Shown here: positions 49,483 through 62,157 of the stretch, one piece after another | Numbering within the stretch: position 1 is the first letter of the stretch | How the letters are laid out: each line of letters opens with the position of its first letter | DNA from: Bradyrhizobium sp. MOS002 | Lineage (GTDB): Bacteria > Pseudomonadota > Alphaproteobacteria > Rhizobiales > Xanthobacteraceae | Direction: 5' to 3' | DNA length: 64,000 nucleotides | NCBI RefSeq assembly: GCF_003020115.1 | Contig: NZ_PYFX01000002.1 | Span: 372,001 to 436,000, forward strand | The notes under the pieces: generated by a model | What the model was told of the DNA's origin: nothing | Database searches by the model: none | What the model saw: only the letters and a program-made list of their open reading frames with translations | Position numbers and translations under genes: made by a program

Positions 49483-50088
49483 ATGATCCTCCCCGACGGC
49501 TATTCCGACATCCCCGCCGGCAAGATCGCAGCGGTCGTCACCCATCTCAAGATGACCGCGCCTCCTCCGCGGCGTGACGATCCCCCCGGCGCTCCATCAG
49601 GCCCTTGGACCCTGCGCAAAGTCGATACGCCCGCGCTCGCCTGGTATCGCGACCTCCATCGCCGCGTCGGCGAGGAGTGGTTGTGGTTTTCGCGGGTGCG
49701 CATGAACGACGCCGAGCTCGCCGCAATCATCCATGCACCGGGCGTCGAGGTCTATGCGCTTGTCGTGGACGGCCACGGTGAAGGCCTGCTGGAGCTGGAC
49801 TTTCGCGAAGCTGGCCAGTGTGAACTCGTGTATTTCGGCGTCACAGCAAAACTGATCGGGAGCGGCGCCGCCCGTTTCATGATGAACCGCGCGCTGGAGC
49901 TCACATGGTCACGCGGCCTGTCCCGCTTCTGGGTGCACACCTGCACCTTCGACCATCCCTCGGCCGTCGCATTCTACCAGCGCTCCGGCTTCCGTCCGTT
50001 CCGCCGTCAGATCGAGATCGCCGACGACCCGCGCCTCGATGGAACGACGTCGCGGTCTGCGGCGAAGCATGTGCCTATCATTGAATAG
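49483..50088 (+). CDS. GNAT family N-acetyltransferase
   Basis: A 201-residue protein. The C-terminal two thirds carry the GNAT fold: VYALVVDGHGEGLLELDF, CELVYFGVTAKLIGSGAARF (acetyl-CoA loop, partly degenerate R/QxxGxG/A as KLIGSGAA), and HTCTFDHPSAVAFYQRSGF. The substrate is unknown. It lies alone between repeat elements. Confidence 0.85.
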   Translation: MILPDGYSDIPAGKIAAVVTHLKMTAPPPRRDDPPGAPSGPWTLRKVDTPALAWYRDLHRRVGEEWLWFSRVRMNDAELAAIIHAPGVEVYALVVDGHGEGLLELDFREAGQCELVYFGVTAKLIGSGAARFMMNRALELTWSRGLSRFWVHTCTFDHPSAVAFYQRSGFRPFRRQIEIADDPRLDGTTSRSAAKHVPIIE

Positions 50089-50108
50089 TGCGCGGCCGCC
50101 TCTCCACC

Positions 50109-50224
50109 GTCATTGCGAGGAGCCGTTGCGACGAAGCAATACAGCCTCAGAAGCGTAGCCCGGATGGAACGTAGCGCAATCCGGGACAGCGTCCCCGCAT
50201 TCCGCTGCGCTCCATGCGGGCTAC
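50109..50224. repeat. Two adjacent repeat elements (one truncated)
   Basis: 50109-50140 is a single arm of the 'gtcattgcgag...gcaat' family. 50155-50224 is a copy of the 'gtagcccggatgga...tccatgcgggctac' family, related to 46703-46785. Confidence 0.65.
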
Positions 50225-50228
50225 ATGA

Positions 50229-50660
50229 TCAAAACGCCTCCTGCTTCGCCCGTGCCAGCGAAAACCCGCGCTGCATCGCATTGAAGCACGTCAGTCCCGT
50301 CTGCTCCGACCGGCACGTAAATCCCGCCCGCTGCCATACCTCGCCATAGGCGAGCACGGGCAGTGACGGGTCCATGATGGTGTCTCCGGCGCAGATGCGG
50401 CTTGCGGCTCCCTTCGCGGTCATCTCGAAGGCGTTTCCCCATTCCAGCTCGCAATCGGCCGGACGGCGCGGCCGCGTCTCCAGGTTCATGATGTCGCAGC
50501 GGAGCACGCCTTGGTCACTCCTTTGACCGCTGTCGGTGAAGAACTGGCAGGCGATGTTTTTCGACGGCGTCTGGAAGCCGATCGGGCGGTCCTGCGCGTG
50601 GGCGAGGCTCGCGGCCAGCAGGGAGAGCCCGAGTGCGACCGTTGCAAGTCGTTGCATCAT
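50229..50660 (-). CDS. Secreted protein of the DUF6636-like type
   Basis: A 143-residue protein. The ATG pair at 50660/50657 (MMQRLATVALGLSLL) has CAGGAG just upstream and opens a signal peptide cleaved after AHA. The mature part starts QDRPIGFQTPSKNIACQFF and has six or so cysteines (IAC, LRC, DCELEWG, RICAG, TCRSEQTGLTC), which suggests disulphides in the periplasm. The FQTPSKNIAC start resembles DUF6636. Function unknown. Confidence 0.7.
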   Translation of the reverse strand: MMQRLATVALGLSLLAASLAHAQDRPIGFQTPSKNIACQFFTDSGQRSDQGVLRCDIMNLETRPRRPADCELEWGNAFEMTAKGAASRICAGDTIMDPSLPVLAYGEVWQRAGFTCRSEQTGLTCFNAMQRGFSLARAKQEAF

Positions 50661-50681
50661 GCATGCTCCTGCGCCCAGCTC

Positions 50682-50763
50682 TGTCATGCCCGGACTTGAT
50701 CCGGGCATCCATCGCTTTCTAATCTGAGGAGAGATGGATTGCCGGGTCAAGTCCGGCAATGAC
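50682..50763. repeat. Inverted repeat element, 'gtcatgcccgg' family
   Basis: 'gtcatgcccggacttgatcc' (50683-50702) and 'gggtcaagtccggcaatgac' (50744-50763) form imperfect arms. It lies between the divergent DUF6636-like and GST genes, so it overlaps their promoter region. Confidence 0.7.
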
Positions 50764-50778
50764 GAAAGGCACCAAACC

Positions 50779-51408
50779 ATGTTCCTGATCGGCCAATATG
50801 ATTCTCCCTTCGTTCGCCGCGTCGCGATCGCGCTGCGGCTTTACGGCCTCGCCTTCGAGCACAGGCCGTGGTCGACCTTCGGCGATGCCGACAAGATCGC
50901 GCCCTATAACCCGCTGCGCCGCGTGCCGACGCTGGTGCTCGACGACGGCGAGGTGCTGATCGAGAGCACGGCCATCCTCGATTATCTCGACGAATTGGTA
51001 GGGCCGGAGAAGGCGATGCTGCCGCGCTCCGGCGCCGAGCGCCGGCGTCACTTGCGCATTGGCGCGCTCGCCTCCGGCCTCGGCGACAAGGCGGTGAGCC
51101 TGCTCTACGAGCGCGTGCTGCGGAAGGAGCAGCTTGCGCTGTGGGTCGAGCGTTGCGAGGCGCAGATCGCGGACGTGCTGAAAGCGCTGGAGGCCGAGCG
51201 TGCCAAGGTGGTCACGCCGTATTGGCTGGGCGATCGCATCGGCCATGCCGACGTTGTGGTCGCCTGCGTCGTCCGCTTCACCCGCGAGGCGCACCCGCAA
51301 TTGTTCGACGTCGCGCGCTATCGGGCGCTGTCGGCTCACGCCGACGCTTGCGAAGCGTTGGCGCCGTTCCGGGAGATCGTGCAGCCACTGGCACCACCGA
51401 AGGGGTGA
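50779..51408 (+). CDS. Glutathione S-transferase family protein
   Basis: A 209-residue GST. The N-terminal domain is MFLIGQYDSPFVRRVAIAL (Ser9 is the likely glutathione-contacting residue), with RVPTLVLDDGEVLIESTAIL containing the cis-Pro and Glu-Ser pair. The C-terminal helical domain includes YWLGDRIGHADVVVACV. Substrate unknown. Confidence 0.88.
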   Translation: MFLIGQYDSPFVRRVAIALRLYGLAFEHRPWSTFGDADKIAPYNPLRRVPTLVLDDGEVLIESTAILDYLDELVGPEKAMLPRSGAERRRHLRIGALASGLGDKAVSLLYERVLRKEQLALWVERCEAQIADVLKALEAERAKVVTPYWLGDRIGHADVVVACVVRFTREAHPQLFDVARYRALSAHADACEALAPFREIVQPLAPPKG

Positions 51409-51464
51409 ATCCGCTTGCATGCGGGCGGCGGCGCCGACCGAATGGAAAGCTGGCGCCCCAAGCT

Positions 51465-51550
51465 CGTCATTGCGAGGAGCGAAGCGACGAAGCAATCCAG
51501 TCTGTCGCCAGCCGAGAGAGTCTGGATTGCTTCGCTTCGCTCGCAATGAC
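51465..51550. repeat. Inverted repeat element, 'attgcgag...gcaatccag' family
   Basis: 'cgtcattgcgaggagcgaag' (51465-51484), 'gcaatccag' and the inverted 'ctggattgcttcgcttcgct' near 51522-51541, ending 'cgcaatgac'. It lies between convergent genes. Same family as 14940 and 41842. Confidence 0.75.
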
Positions 51551-51605
51551 GGAGAGTGTGGCGCCGCCCTTACGCTCGATCGACAGACGACACGTCGCGG
51601 CGCCG

Positions 51606-52613
51606 CTACGCGAACCCGACCTTGATCAGGATTGTCAGGAAAAGGCCGCCGACGACCGCGCACACCGCGGCGCCGATCAGCGGTCCCAGCGCGCCTTGCC
51701 GGCTTGCGGGCTCCAGCACGGCTTGTCCGGGCTGGTCCGGATCGTAGTAGACCTGGACGCTCTGCCCGGGTCGATATTTCGCCGCGGCCTCTGCGGCGAC
51801 CTCGCGCAGCCCGGAGATCATGGTGCCGTTCCAATCGACTTCGGTGCCGATGAAGTCGCGCTTGCCGACCCTGTAGGCGTAGCGCAGGTCGACCTGATAG
51901 CGGTGGACGAGCTTTGAAGTCGTCGGTCGATTGTCGTGCTCGGTCTTCTCCTCGACGACTTCCTCAACCACGTCGCAATGGGTGACCCTGCCCGACGCGG
52001 TCGGCCAGCGCAGGCTGGCGCTCGCCAGCCGTCGCGTCCGGACATACTCGGCGACGCAGAACACGCCGCCCACGAGCACGATGATCGGCAGCGCGAACGC
52101 AAACAGCGGAACGCCATTGTCGGCGTAGAGCACATGGCCCGCGAACGAATGCGCGGTCAGGGTGGCGGCGATGACGCCGAACACCATCGTGAACGCCATA
52201 AGCGCCGCGACGTTCTGCGCGGCGGCAGGTTCGAGCAGCGCCTCGGTCGGTTGCTTCGGATCGACATGGACGTCGACATGGGCGCCGACCGGATATCGTC
52301 CGGTCAGTTTTGCGGCCAGGACCCTCGTCGTGATGGCGGGGCCGCCGACAAAGATCTTGTCGCTTTCCAGTTCCTGGCCGCCGGCCTGATAGCGATAGCG
52401 GATGATGGGCTTGGCGTCGTGCCGATCGTCCGAGGCGTGGGCTGTCGGCTGGTCGACCCGGGAGACCGTGATGATGCCCTCCACCTTGTCCCAGTTCCGC
52501 GCCGCCAGCATCCTGCCCCGCATGCGGACCAGGTTGAACAGCGTCAATCCAAACAGCAGCACCGCGATGCCGGCGGCAATCTGGGTCCACATCAATTGTT
52601 GGGCGTTCAGCAT
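51606..52613 (-). CDS. DUF3592 domain membrane protein
   Basis: A 335-residue protein (start MLNAQQLMWTQIAAG) with four predicted membrane segments (about 8-28, 140-158, 170-188, 310-330). Two copies of the DUF3592 unit alternate with them: WDKVEGIITVSR... and GRVTHCDVVEE..., each ending in YPVGAHVDVHVDPKQP or YRPGQSVQVYYDPDQP. The duplication is clear by eye. Function unknown. Confidence 0.82.
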   Translation of the reverse strand: MLNAQQLMWTQIAAGIAVLLFGLTLFNLVRMRGRMLAARNWDKVEGIITVSRVDQPTAHASDDRHDAKPIIRYRYQAGGQELESDKIFVGGPAITTRVLAAKLTGRYPVGAHVDVHVDPKQPTEALLEPAAAQNVAALMAFTMVFGVIAATLTAHSFAGHVLYADNGVPLFAFALPIIVLVGGVFCVAEYVRTRRLASASLRWPTASGRVTHCDVVEEVVEEKTEHDNRPTTSKLVHRYQVDLRYAYRVGKRDFIGTEVDWNGTMISGLREVAAEAAAKYRPGQSVQVYYDPDQPGQAVLEPASRQGALGPLIGAAVCAVVGGLFLTILIKVGFA

Positions 52614-52700
52614 CCGATTCCCCTGCGCTTCGGCGGCGACCGCCATTGGTCGCGGCGAACGCGCGTTGCGTTCACGGCAGGGTGAGGTGCGGCGCCGATT

Positions 52701-53489
52701 CTATCTCCTCGTGCAGGGCTTGATCTCGCCCGAAGCAGAGTGCATCACGATCGGGTTTGGCGACAGTCTGATGCCGAAGAACAATTGAGAGCCGGAGACC
52801 TTGTCGTTCGCGCCCTCATGGACGTCAAGATCGAGCTTCGTCGCGATCTCCGATGTCAGTTTGGCCCGCTCCTCCATCGAAATAGTGTTGCGATATTTGA
52901 TCTCGTAGACGACGTCGGCCTCCAGCACGGACCGCGTCTGGCACACGACGCCGCCGCTCGAAACGTTCTGGGTGACCGCGTCCTCACACTCGGCCTTCAG
53001 CAAGGCGTTGCGGGTCGAGATCAGCGACTCGTCGGATATCAGCAGAATGTTGGCGTTCTCGAGCTTGAGGTTGACGGTCTCGACCTGCTGCATCCCGGCG
53101 ACGGCCGCCAGCTTGTCCCTGACCTGGGCCGACACGTCGAGCTTTTTCTCAAGCGACTGCTTCAGGTCCCGGTCGACGGTCCGTGATTTCTGAATCTTGC
53201 CGGTCAGCAGCGTCGGATCGACCTCGCAAGTCGGATGCAGCTCCAGCCGGCCATTGCTCAGATATTCGATCGTGTTGATCGTGCCGGGGCCGCCGAACGT
53301 GCTTGGCGGCACCACCTCGAAATATCCGGTCTCGGAGAGGATGGCCGTGATGGTCTGCTTCTTGCGCGGGAATCCGGCGTAGACCGAGACCATCACGAGG
53401 GCTATCGCGACAAAAACTCCGCTACCAAGCCAAAGCCATTTGCGGCTTGTTACTTTCCCGGGCAGCACAACTGATTTTTCTCGCCGCAT
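52701..53489 (-). CDS. Membrane-anchored hypothetical protein
   Basis: A 262-residue protein (start MRREKSVVLPGKVTSRK at 53489). One N-terminal membrane helix (about 18-38, WLWLGSGVFVAIALVMVSVYAG) anchors an extracytoplasmic domain with few cysteines and a helical middle (LKQSLEKKLDVSAQVRDKLA). No family is recognised. Its first 40 bases overlap the small Cys-rich gene upstream in another frame, so the two may be translationally coupled. Confidence 0.6.
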   Translation of the reverse strand: MRREKSVVLPGKVTSRKWLWLGSGVFVAIALVMVSVYAGFPRKKQTITAILSETGYFEVVPPSTFGGPGTINTIEYLSNGRLELHPTCEVDPTLLTGKIQKSRTVDRDLKQSLEKKLDVSAQVRDKLAAVAGMQQVETVNLKLENANILLISDESLISTRNALLKAECEDAVTQNVSSGGVVCQTRSVLEADVVYEIKYRNTISMEERAKLTSEIATKLDLDVHEGANDKVSGSQLFFGIRLSPNPIVMHSASGEIKPCTRR

Positions 53490-53581
53490 GGCACATAGCC
53501 TTTCGGACAGTCCGCCGCGGCAATCGTGGGCAGCACGACGAGAGCGATCGCGGCGACGAACGGTGCAATGAACTGCTTCAT
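53450..53581 (-). CDS. Small secreted cysteine-rich peptide, 43 aa
   Basis: A short gene starting MKQFIAPFVAAIALVV at 53581. The signal peptide is predicted to be cleaved after TIAAA, leaving about 20 residues, DCPKGYVPCGEKNQLCCPGK, with four cysteines. The pattern resembles small periplasmic or secreted disulphide peptides. Its 3' end overlaps the start of the gene at 53489 by 40 bases. Function unknown. Confidence 0.5.
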   Translation of the reverse strand: MKQFIAPFVAAIALVVLPTIAAADCPKGYVPCGEKNQLCCPGK

Positions 53582-54023
53582 ATGTTCGATCCCAAGCAAA
53601 TCGTCGGTTGAAGGTAGTAGGCCGAGACAGTAGCGAACCAAGGTTGAGCGGACAAGTGAACGAGTTCACAAGCGGCGGATTCTTGCGAGGGCGCATCCGC
53701 AGCTGCTCGATGTGCTGCGTCGTTCCGGTACAGGCTGAGCATTTGCTTCACCGATGTCGTCCTGGCGAAAGCCAGGACCCATCACCCCAGTGGGTCATTT
53801 GGCGAAGATTCGTCGTTCGGTAGTGCCCGCGATCGTCACCGACGGATCACGCGGCAAGGACCTGGCTTTCTCCATCACACCGAACGTGTGGCACGCGCTC
53901 ATGATCGCGACGGACGAGGCAGCGAGTATCAAACGGGCGCGGTCGGCGATCATGCATTTATACAGGTGTTTTGCCTGACGCCGCAAGCCATTTCGGTAAG
54001 GCCGAAAATTTATCGAGCGTTTT
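53582..54023. other. Intergenic stretch, mostly unassigned
   Basis: About 440 bases without a convincing gene. A partial copy of the 'cgtcctggcgaaagccagga' repeat lies near 53758-53777, related to 39296-39415. A weak minus-strand frame (53795-53953) encodes LILAASSVAIMSAC, which resembles a lipoprotein signal, but it has no ribosome binding site. No RNA gene is recognised. Confidence 0.5.
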
Positions 54024-54052
54024 CAACCCCATGCCTACTGTGCATGGGGTTG
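54024..54052. terminator. Hairpin downstream of metH
   Basis: CAACCCCATGC (54024-54034) and GCATGGGGTTG (54042-54052) form an 11-bp perfect stem with a 7-base loop, 27 bases beyond the metH stop. T-rich sequence follows more clearly on the plus side, so the direction of termination is uncertain. Confidence 0.65.
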
Positions 54053-54078
54053 ATTTCTCGTTTTTGTTTGAAGGGCGC

Positions 54079-57942
<3,864 letters not shown>

Positions 57943-57948
57943 GGTGTC

Positions 57949-58860
57949 TTAAGCCGCCTTCTGCGCGCTCTTGGCGCGGATGCCGAGCAAATGGCTGATC
58001 GCGAACACGAGATCGGCGCGGTTCATGGTGTAGAAATGGAAGGTGTCGACGCCGTGCTTCGCCAGCTTCTGCACTTGGCCGGCGGCGACCGTCGCCGCCA
58101 CCAGCTTGCGGGTCTCGGCATCGTTGTCGAGGCCCTCGAACTTCTCCGCAAGCCAGTCCGGCACGGTGGTGCCGGTCCGGGTGACGAAGGCTCTCGCCTG
58201 CTTGAAATTGTGCATCGGCATGATGCCCGGCACGATCGGAATGTTGATGCCCCGGGCGCGCACGCGGTCGAGATAGCGGAAATAGAGGTCGTTATCGAAG
58301 AACACCTGCGTGATCGCCCGGGTCGCACCGGCATCGACCTTGGCCTGCAGCGTGTCGATATCATCGTCAAAGTCGCGCGCCTCGGGGTGCTTCTCGGGGT
58401 AGGCCGAGACCGACACCTCGATATCGCCGTGCCGCTTCTTGATGCCGGCGACGAGGTCGGCGGAGCTCTGGTAGCCATCGGGATGGCTGGCGTATGGCGT
58501 GCCGATGCCGCCCGCGGGATCGCCGCGAAGGCCGACGATGTGGCGGACGCCGACCTCGTGATAGCGGTCGACGATCTCGTCGATCTCCCCGCGCGAGGCC
58601 CCGACGCAGGTCAGATGCGCGGCCGGCAGCAGCGCGGTCTCCTTCAGGATGCGCGAGATGGTCGCGTGGGTGCGCTCACGGGTCGAGCCGCCGGCACCAT
58701 AGGTCACCGAGACGAATTTCGGATCGAGCGGGGCCAGCCGGTTGATGGTGTCCCAGAGATTGCGCTCCATATCTTCCGTCTTGGGCGGAAAGAACTCGAA
58801 GGAGATCGCAGGCCGCTTCAGGTGCCCGTCGGTGTGGGCAGGCATCGTCACGTCAGTCAT
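57949..58860 (-). CDS. metF: Methylenetetrahydrofolate reductase
   Basis: A 303-residue MetF (ATG at 58860; an in-frame GTG pair lies just upstream). It reduces 5,10-methylene-THF to 5-methyl-THF with FAD. ISFEFFPPKTEDMERNLWDT, FVSVTYGAGGSTRERTH, HLTCVGASRGEID and QVFFDNDLYFRYLDRVRA are the standard motifs. First gene of metF-metH. The ArsR-type regulator gene that precedes metF in some relatives is absent. Confidence 0.95.
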   Translation of the reverse strand: MTDVTMPAHTDGHLKRPAISFEFFPPKTEDMERNLWDTINRLAPLDPKFVSVTYGAGGSTRERTHATISRILKETALLPAAHLTCVGASRGEIDEIVDRYHEVGVRHIVGLRGDPAGGIGTPYASHPDGYQSSADLVAGIKKRHGDIEVSVSAYPEKHPEARDFDDDIDTLQAKVDAGATRAITQVFFDNDLYFRYLDRVRARGINIPIVPGIMPMHNFKQARAFVTRTGTTVPDWLAEKFEGLDNDAETRKLVAATVAAGQVQKLAKHGVDTFHFYTMNRADLVFAISHLLGIRAKSAQKAA

Positions 58861-59257
58861 GGGCACCACTCACTCCAAGGGCTCGCCGGGTCGTTGGCGG
58901 CCGGCGGTCAGGTCTAGATTGGGAGAGGCCAAGATAAGCCAAAGCGGTCGTGCTCGACAGCCCATCGGAGATGGGAAATAGCCCACTTTTGTTGCGTTAG
59001 AAGGAAATGGTCTGCCATTCTAAATCAGAGTGGGAAGTCTGAATTGTGATAATATACCAAATATATCAGGTATATAAATGAAATTGACGGCTTATTTGGT
59101 GCGGTTTTATTGAATGGGCAGTATGAAAATCATGTTGTCGGCTCGGTCGTCGTCCCAACGTTAGTGCGCGGTGCGGCGCGCGAGCCCGCAGCCTGCACGT
59201 CAGACCTGCGCGGCCTGCCCATTGCCGCTGCGCTGCTCTGCACTACGTTAGCGCGCC
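58861..59257. promoter_or_regulatory. metF/LLM divergent control region with an AT-rich dyad
   Basis: About 400 bases between divergent genes. The middle (59041-59110) is much richer in A+T than the rest of the window. It contains ATATACC (59052-59058) and GGTATAT (59069-59075), a perfect 7-base inverted repeat with a 10-base spacer. This suggests a promoter or a regulator binding site. No riboswitch fold or small gene was recognised. Confidence 0.45.
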
Positions 59258-60271
59258 ATGATTCCGCTCTCAGTCCTCGACCTCTCCGTCGTCACAACTG
59301 GCACAAAGCCCGCCGCGGCGCTGCGCAACAGCATCGACCTGGCGCGCCATGTCGACGGGCTCGGCTATGTCCGCTACTGGCTTGCCGAGCATCACAACCT
59401 CGCCTCCGTCGCGAGTCCGGCGCCCGACGTGATGATCGGGCAGATCGCGGCGGTGACGAAGCACATCCGCGTCGGCTCCGGTGGGGTGATGCTGCCCAAT
59501 CACGCTCCGCTGGTCGTGGCCGAGCGCTTCAAGATGCTGGAGGCGTTGTTTCCCGGCCGCATCGACCTCGGCCTCGGCCGCGCCCCCGGCACTGACGGCG
59601 CCACGGCCTATGCGCTGCGCAGCCGGCTCGACCGTCGCGAAGGCGACGATTTCCTCGAGCGGCTGCACGAATTGATCCTGTGGCAGACCCGGGAATTCCC
59701 CTCGGGTCATCCCTACCACAACGTCGTCGCGATGCCCGACGATACGCCGTTGCCGCCGATCTGGCTGCTCGGCTCCAGCGATTATTCGTCGGAGCTCGCC
59801 GCGCAAGTCGGCATGGGCTTCGCATTCGCCCATCATTTTGCGTCCCATGATGCGATCGATGCGATGGTGCATTATCGCAATCGTTTTCAGCCCTCGGCCT
59901 GGAGCGCGAGTCCGCGCGCGATCCTCGCGGTCGCCGTCATCGCGGCCGACACGGATGAGGAAGCCGAAAAGCTCGCCGCATCTTTTGACCTCAACCGCCT
60001 GCGCCGCGACCTCGGCCAGTATCTTCCGTTGCCGAGCGTCGAAGAGGCGCTGGCCTATCCCTATACCGGCTCGGAGCGTACCTCGATCCAGCGCAACCGC
60101 TCGCGCCTGTTCGTCGGCAGCCCTGCAACCGTGCAGAAGACGCTGCAGCCGCTGATCGACGCGAGCAAGCCGGACGAGTTGATGGTGATCACCGCCGTCT
60201 ATGATCACGAGGCGCGAAAGAAATCGTATTCGCTGCTGGCGGAGGCGTTCGGACTTAAGGCGGTTGGATAA
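59258..60271 (+). CDS. LLM class flavin-dependent oxidoreductase
   Basis: A 337-residue luciferase-like monooxygenase: [59 protein letters not shown] and [16 protein letters not shown]. It belongs to the MsnO8/YhbW-type subgroup of the bacterial luciferase superfamily, which uses FMNH2 supplied by a reductase. The substrate is unknown. It is divergent from metF and monocistronic. Confidence 0.9.
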   Translation: MIPLSVLDLSVVTTGTKPAAALRNSIDLARHVDGLGYVRYWLAEHHNLASVASPAPDVMIGQIAAVTKHIRVGSGGVMLPNHAPLVVAERFKMLEALFPGRIDLGLGRAPGTDGATAYALRSRLDRREGDDFLERLHELILWQTREFPSGHPYHNVVAMPDDTPLPPIWLLGSSDYSSELAAQVGMGFAFAHHFASHDAIDAMVHYRNRFQPSAWSASPRAILAVAVIAADTDEEAEKLAASFDLNRLRRDLGQYLPLPSVEEALAYPYTGSERTSIQRNRSRLFVGSPATVQKTLQPLIDASKPDELMVITAVYDHEARKKSYSLLAEAFGLKAVG

Positions 60272-60316
60272 AGCTCTCGTGCCCCGGCTCGCGCTTCGCG
60301 CGTCCGGGACATGAAA

Positions 60317-61162
60317 CTATTCCATCGTCGCGCGGAACGGGTGACCCGGATACACGCCGACGATGCGGAATTCGCGCGAGAAGAATTTCAGCTCCTCGAT
60401 CGCAAAAGCAAGGCCCTTGTCATCAGGGTGGCCGTCGACGTCGGCGTAAAACTGGGTGGCGAAGAAATTGCCGTCGACCATGTAGCTCTCGAGCTTGGTC
60501 ATGTTGACGCCGTTGGTGGCAAAGCCGCCGAGCGCCTTGTAGAGCGCCGCCGGCAAATTGCGCACCCGGAACACAAAAGTCGTGACCAGCGGACCGGAGC
60601 CCTGTGCGGCCCATTTCGGTTCGCGCGCCAGCACCACGAAGCGCGTGGTGTTGTGGGCCTCGTCCTCGATGTCCTCAGCCAAAATGTCGAGGCCGTAGAT
60701 CTGCGCGGCGAGGCGCGAGGCGATCGCGGCGACGGACTTGTCGTTACGCTCGGAAATGTCGCGGGCGCTGCCGGCGGTATCGGCGTGCACGATTGGCTTG
60801 ATGCCGAGCTTGCGAATGATGCGCCGGCATTGGCCGAGCGCGTGCACATGGCTCTCGACGCTCTTGATGTCCTCGAGCCTGGTCCCCTTCACGGCCATCA
60901 GCTGATGCCGGACCGGCAGAAACCATTCGCCGATGATGAAGAGGCCGGAGGCCGGCAGCAAATGATGGATATCGGCGACGCGGCCCGCGACCGAATTCTC
61001 GATCGGGATCATGCCGAGATCGGCCTCGCCCGACGAGATCGCCGACAAGGCGTCCTCGAAGGTGGCGCAGGGCATCGGCTCGGCGTCGGGATAGGCCTCG
61101 ACGATGGCGATGTGGGAATTGGCCCCAGGCTCGCCCTGGAATGCGATTTTCAGCTTGCTCAT
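60317..61162 (-). CDS. pheA: Prephenate dehydratase
   Basis: A 281-residue monofunctional prephenate dehydratase. The catalytic domain (1-180) has GEPGANSHIA, MIPIENSVAGRVADIH and the NTTRFVVLA motif containing the essential Thr-Arg-Phe. The C-terminal ACT domain (about 195-281; GGFATNGVNMTKLESYMVDG) binds phenylalanine for feedback control. No chorismate mutase domain is present. It lies 21 bases after kdsB in one transcript. Confidence 0.95.
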   Translation of the reverse strand: MSKLKIAFQGEPGANSHIAIVEAYPDAEPMPCATFEDALSAISSGEADLGMIPIENSVAGRVADIHHLLPASGLFIIGEWFLPVRHQLMAVKGTRLEDIKSVESHVHALGQCRRIIRKLGIKPIVHADTAGSARDISERNDKSVAAIASRLAAQIYGLDILAEDIEDEAHNTTRFVVLAREPKWAAQGSGPLVTTFVFRVRNLPAALYKALGGFATNGVNMTKLESYMVDGNFFATQFYADVDGHPDDKGLAFAIEELKFFSREFRIVGVYPGHPFRATME

Positions 61163-61183
61163 GCTCGGCCTTGTAACAGCGGC

Positions 61184-61924
61184 TCAGGATTTGGAAAGGA
61201 TGCTGCGGGCGGTTTCCAGGTCCGCCGGCGTGTCGACCCCGCGGGGCACGGTATCGACGATGGTGAAGTCGATGCGCATTCCGGCCTCGAGCGCCCGGAG
61301 CTGCTCGAGCTTCTCCTGCAATTCCAGCGGCGAAGGCGGAAGCCGGACGTAGCGCTCCAGCGCGGCGCGGCGATAGGCGTAGAGGCCGATATGGTGGTAA
61401 CGTGGGCCGTCGCCGGTCGGCGCGGTCGCGCGGGTGAAATAAAGTGCGCGCATGCGTCTGCCGCCGAGCGAGGTTCCGATCGCCTTCACGACGCTCGGCG
61501 CGAGGTCCTCCTCCTCGGTGTGAATTTGCGAAGCCAGCGTTGCGATATCCACGGCGGGGTCTTGCAGCGGCGGCAGCACCTCGCGGATGTTGTCGATCGT
61601 GATCGTCGGGAAATCGCCCTGGAGATTGACCACGATCTCGGCCTTGCCGTCCGGATCGAGCTTCTGCATGGCCTCGTGGATGCGGTCGGAGCCGGAGGGG
61701 TGCTCCGCGCGGGTCATCACGGCCTCACCGCCATGGGCGGTCACGACTGACGCGATCTCCGCGGTGTCGGTTGCGACTGCGACCCGGCCTATCCCGGCGG
61801 CCTCGGCACGGCGCATCACGTGCACGATCATCGGCTGCCCCGCGATATCGGCGAGCGGCTTGCCGGGCAGGCGGGTGGCGGCCATGCGGGCCGGAATAAG
61901 CACCAGGATGCGGGGATCGATCAT
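61184..61924 (-). CDS. kdsB: 3-deoxy-manno-octulosonate cytidylyltransferase
   Basis: A 246-residue KdsB that activates Kdo as CMP-Kdo for lipopolysaccharide synthesis. [20 protein letters not shown] (nucleotide-binding loop), [36 protein letters not shown] and [12 protein letters not shown] are diagnostic. A 14-base sequence is tandemly duplicated right before the start. First gene of kdsB-pheA. Confidence 0.95.
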   Translation of the reverse strand: MIDPRILVLIPARMAATRLPGKPLADIAGQPMIVHVMRRAEAAGIGRVAVATDTAEIASVVTAHGGEAVMTRAEHPSGSDRIHEAMQKLDPDGKAEIVVNLQGDFPTITIDNIREVLPPLQDPAVDIATLASQIHTEEEDLAPSVVKAIGTSLGGRRMRALYFTRATAPTGDGPRYHHIGLYAYRRAALERYVRLPPSPLELQEKLEQLRALEAGMRIDFTIVDTVPRGVDTPADLETARSILSKS

Positions 61925-61925
61925 T

Positions 61926-61953
61926 GGTTCAAGGGCCTGGGTTCAAGGGCCTG
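61926..61953. repeat. 14-bp tandem duplication before kdsB
   Basis: GGTTCAAGGGCCTG occurs twice without a gap (61926-61939 and 61940-61953), two bases before the kdsB start on the minus strand. It lengthens the 5' leader and probably arose by slippage. Confidence 0.7.
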
Positions 61954-62157
61954 GAAACGGGGCGTTTTCCGCGCCGGGAAATGGGGTGGGGACGGGCGTG
62001 AAGCCCGCTCGCTTATACGGGTTGCCAGACCCCGGGCAAACCGATATCTCAATAGCAAAACTCGGGGAAACAATAAGGAACGTTGATTCTCCGAGGCTCG
62101 TCCTGGCGGCCGCATTGGGCCGCTCGATCCTTCTTGCGGTGTGGGGCCTGGCCGGAA

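Noticed and set aside
53795..53953. Small minus-strand frame with a lipoprotein-like start
   Set aside because: No ribosome binding site, a poor lipobox (MSAC), and part of it overlaps a repeat element. Not strong enough to call.
57943..59257. SAM, SAH or cobalamin riboswitch upstream of metF-metH
   Set aside because: I could not find the conserved core elements of these riboswitch classes by eye; a covariance-model search would be decisive.
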